This document shows, one piece after another, positions 11,828-12,914 of a stretch of DNA of 12,914 nt (position 1 is its first letter; every line of letters starts with the position of its first letter). Source of the stretch: Betaproteobacteria bacterium (GTDB lineage Bacteria; Pseudomonadota; Gammaproteobacteria; Burkholderiales; Casimicrobiaceae); contig PLYG01000275.1 in NCBI GenBank assembly GCA_003153335.1, forward strand, positions 1-12,914, read 5' to 3'. Below the pieces are notes generated by a model. It was given only the letters and a program-made list of their open reading frames with translations, was not told where the DNA came from and ran no database searches. The translations under genes were made by a program, and so were the position numbers.

Positions 11828-12300
11828 GCGAGGACCCGGTTTCGTGGCCTGACAAGGTCGATCCCCTTGACATTGTGTACTGCAACTTCCCGGAGGACGG
11901 CGCCCTTGTTCCCGCACCGAAGCCAAGGCCGGCGCTGGTTTTGAATGTCGCCGATGACCAAGACCCTCAGCGCATACAGGTAGCGTACGGGACCTCCAAG
12001 AAAACGACGCAGATGTATTCCGGCGAGTTTCAACTAACGCCGCGCGACGGCGAAGTGTTCAAGCAGTCGGGACTGCAGGAGGCGGGCAAATTTCATTTGA
12101 AACGCACGGCTTGGTTGCCGTACAACGAACGCTGGTTCAAGCCAAAGCCTGCGATACCCGCCACGCTGACGCCGCGAATGGGAAAACTGGACCTGAGCCT
12201 GAGCCCGAGCGTTAAACAACGATTTGTTGCCGCTGCAACGGCGGCTGGCTTATTCGCGGGTGATGCGAGTCCTGTTGACGACAGCAACATCCAAAGCTGA
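11824..12300 (+). CDS. PemK/MazF-like toxin
   Basis: The GTG start overlaps the upstream stop by four bases; 158 residues. The beginning has the PemK/MazF barrel pattern: DIVYCNFPEDG near the N-terminus, then KPRPALVLNVADD and VAYGTSKK. It continues with YSGEFQLTPRDG, KFHLKRTAWLPYNERWF and a C-terminal tail (about 115-158) beyond the usual 110-120 residues. PemK/MazF proteins are ribosome-independent or ribosome-linked endoribonucleases. The PxxRPALVL motif and the small upstream partner support this call. Catalytic residues were not verified. A non-toxic relative of the same fold is the main alternative. Confidence 0.65.
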   Translation: MSEDPVSWPDKVDPLDIVYCNFPEDGALVPAPKPRPALVLNVADDQDPQRIQVAYGTSKKTTQMYSGEFQLTPRDGEVFKQSGLQEAGKFHLKRTAWLPYNERWFKPKPAIPATLTPRMGKLDLSLSPSVKQRFVAAATAAGLFAGDASPVDDSNIQS

Positions 12301-12321
12301 GCAGGCAAACCGGCGGCCCGC

Positions 12322-12908
12322 ATGATTCACCTGACGGTCGGGATCATGCTGCATGACGCGACCACGAGCACAGTTGGTGAACTGGCCTGCACCGATTCGG
12401 ACGCGGCGGGCGACTTCGAGAGCGAGTTCACCGATGGGGAGGAGTGGCTTGTCCATCCTCAGTGCTTCGCTCTGGACCCGGTATCGCTCCCGCTCAGTCG
12501 TTGTCGTTTCCGGGCCAAGGGACTGGAGCCGCCCTTGGGGGTGATCGCCGATGCGTTACCCGATGACTGGGGTCTGAACATCATTGTCCGTACCCGGCAA
12601 CTCCCGCGCCGACAGCGGAGTGAACCGTTTCTGCTGCGCGAGATGGCGGAGCACGGCCTCGGTCTGGGCGCGCTGTCTTTCGGCCGGTCAACGTCCGCCA
12701 TGCCGGTCCGCGCCCGTGCCGACCCACCTGACCTTGCTGCGCTGTTTGCGGCGGCCGAACGGTTCGACGCCGCGATCGAGAGTCCGCCCGATGAACTGCC
12801 AACCGTTGGGGAATCACGAACGCCGAGGCGATCATCGATACGGTCGTGCTTGCCGTGGGCGTCTTCCCGGCCAGCGCCAGCAACTGCGCTCGCGTCGGTG
12901 CCGTGTAG
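12322..12908 (+). pseudogene. hipA: hipA relic with internal deletion and frameshift
   Basis: The ATG at 12322 opens a frame that matches the N-terminal domain of HipA-type kinases for about 155 codons: LTVGIMLHDAT, WLVHPQCFALDPVSLPL, FRAKGLEPPLGVIADALPDDWG, HGLGLGALSFGRS, and an AAAERFDAAIESPPDEL helix. Near 12806 the sense of the frame is lost. A different frame then reads WGITNAEAIIDTVVLAVGVF from 12807 and stops with TAG at 12906-12908. That second piece looks like the C-terminal helix of HipA. The kinase core between them, normally more than 200 residues with the catalytic Asp and P-loop, is absent. The original frame is still open at the window edge. The gene follows the PemK-like toxin by 21 bp. 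Confidence 0.7.
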
Positions 12909-12914
12909 GCATGC

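Overview
The window looks like the backbone of an iteron-type plasmid from a GC-rich member of Pseudomonadota, probably a beta- or gammaproteobacterium. This rests on a Rep_3-family initiator beside 22-bp iterons, a parA-parB pair, a KfrA-like coiled-coil protein, and a block of toxin-antitoxin modules. No relaxase, transposase, rRNA or tRNA gene is visible, so the exact host and plasmid group cannot be named from sequence alone.

Layout. Positions 1-628 hold the end of an unrecognised gene and a small gene for an exported protein, both on the plus strand and converging on rep. Positions 677-2029 (minus) encode the replication initiator. Positions 2030-3697 carry no gene and form the origin region. 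It has an operator-like inverted repeat and promoter for rep, six tightly packed iterons, an AT-rich stretch, and sixteen more iterons scattered over 1.3 kb. Next come parB and parA (minus, 3698-5394).

Positions 5395-7600 are the most distinctive part. An 18-bp perfect palindrome, ACTTTCACCGGTGAAAGT, occurs in 11 copies (8 exact, 3 imperfect): one inside parB, four upstream of parA, and six in a regular array with a 65-68 bp period. The two intergenic clusters bracket a single plus-strand gene. Its product has a FYVE-like eight-cysteine zinc finger, one membrane span, a cysteine-containing domain with two WRC-type motifs, and a proline/tyrosine repeat tail. The palindromes are the best candidates for the centromere (parS) or for a global operator of this ParB.

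Positions 7538-10377 (minus) hold a small membrane protein, a DksA/TraR-type zinc-finger protein, the KfrA-like protein, a four-span membrane protein overlapping its start, and two small hypothetical genes. Positions 10378-10733 are a gene-free stretch with several small repeats. Positions 10734-12300 (plus) hold two addiction-type pairs: an RHH antitoxin with a ParE-like toxin, and a small putative antitoxin with a PemK/MazF-like toxin. The window ends in a hipA relic that has lost its kinase centre.

Inferred cooperation: Rep binds the iterons and probably its own operator. ParA and ParB act on the 18-bp palindromes for segregation and probably repress their own operon. KfrA may support partition, and the toxin-antitoxin pairs penalise plasmid loss. 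The membrane zinc-finger protein between the palindrome clusters has no known role.
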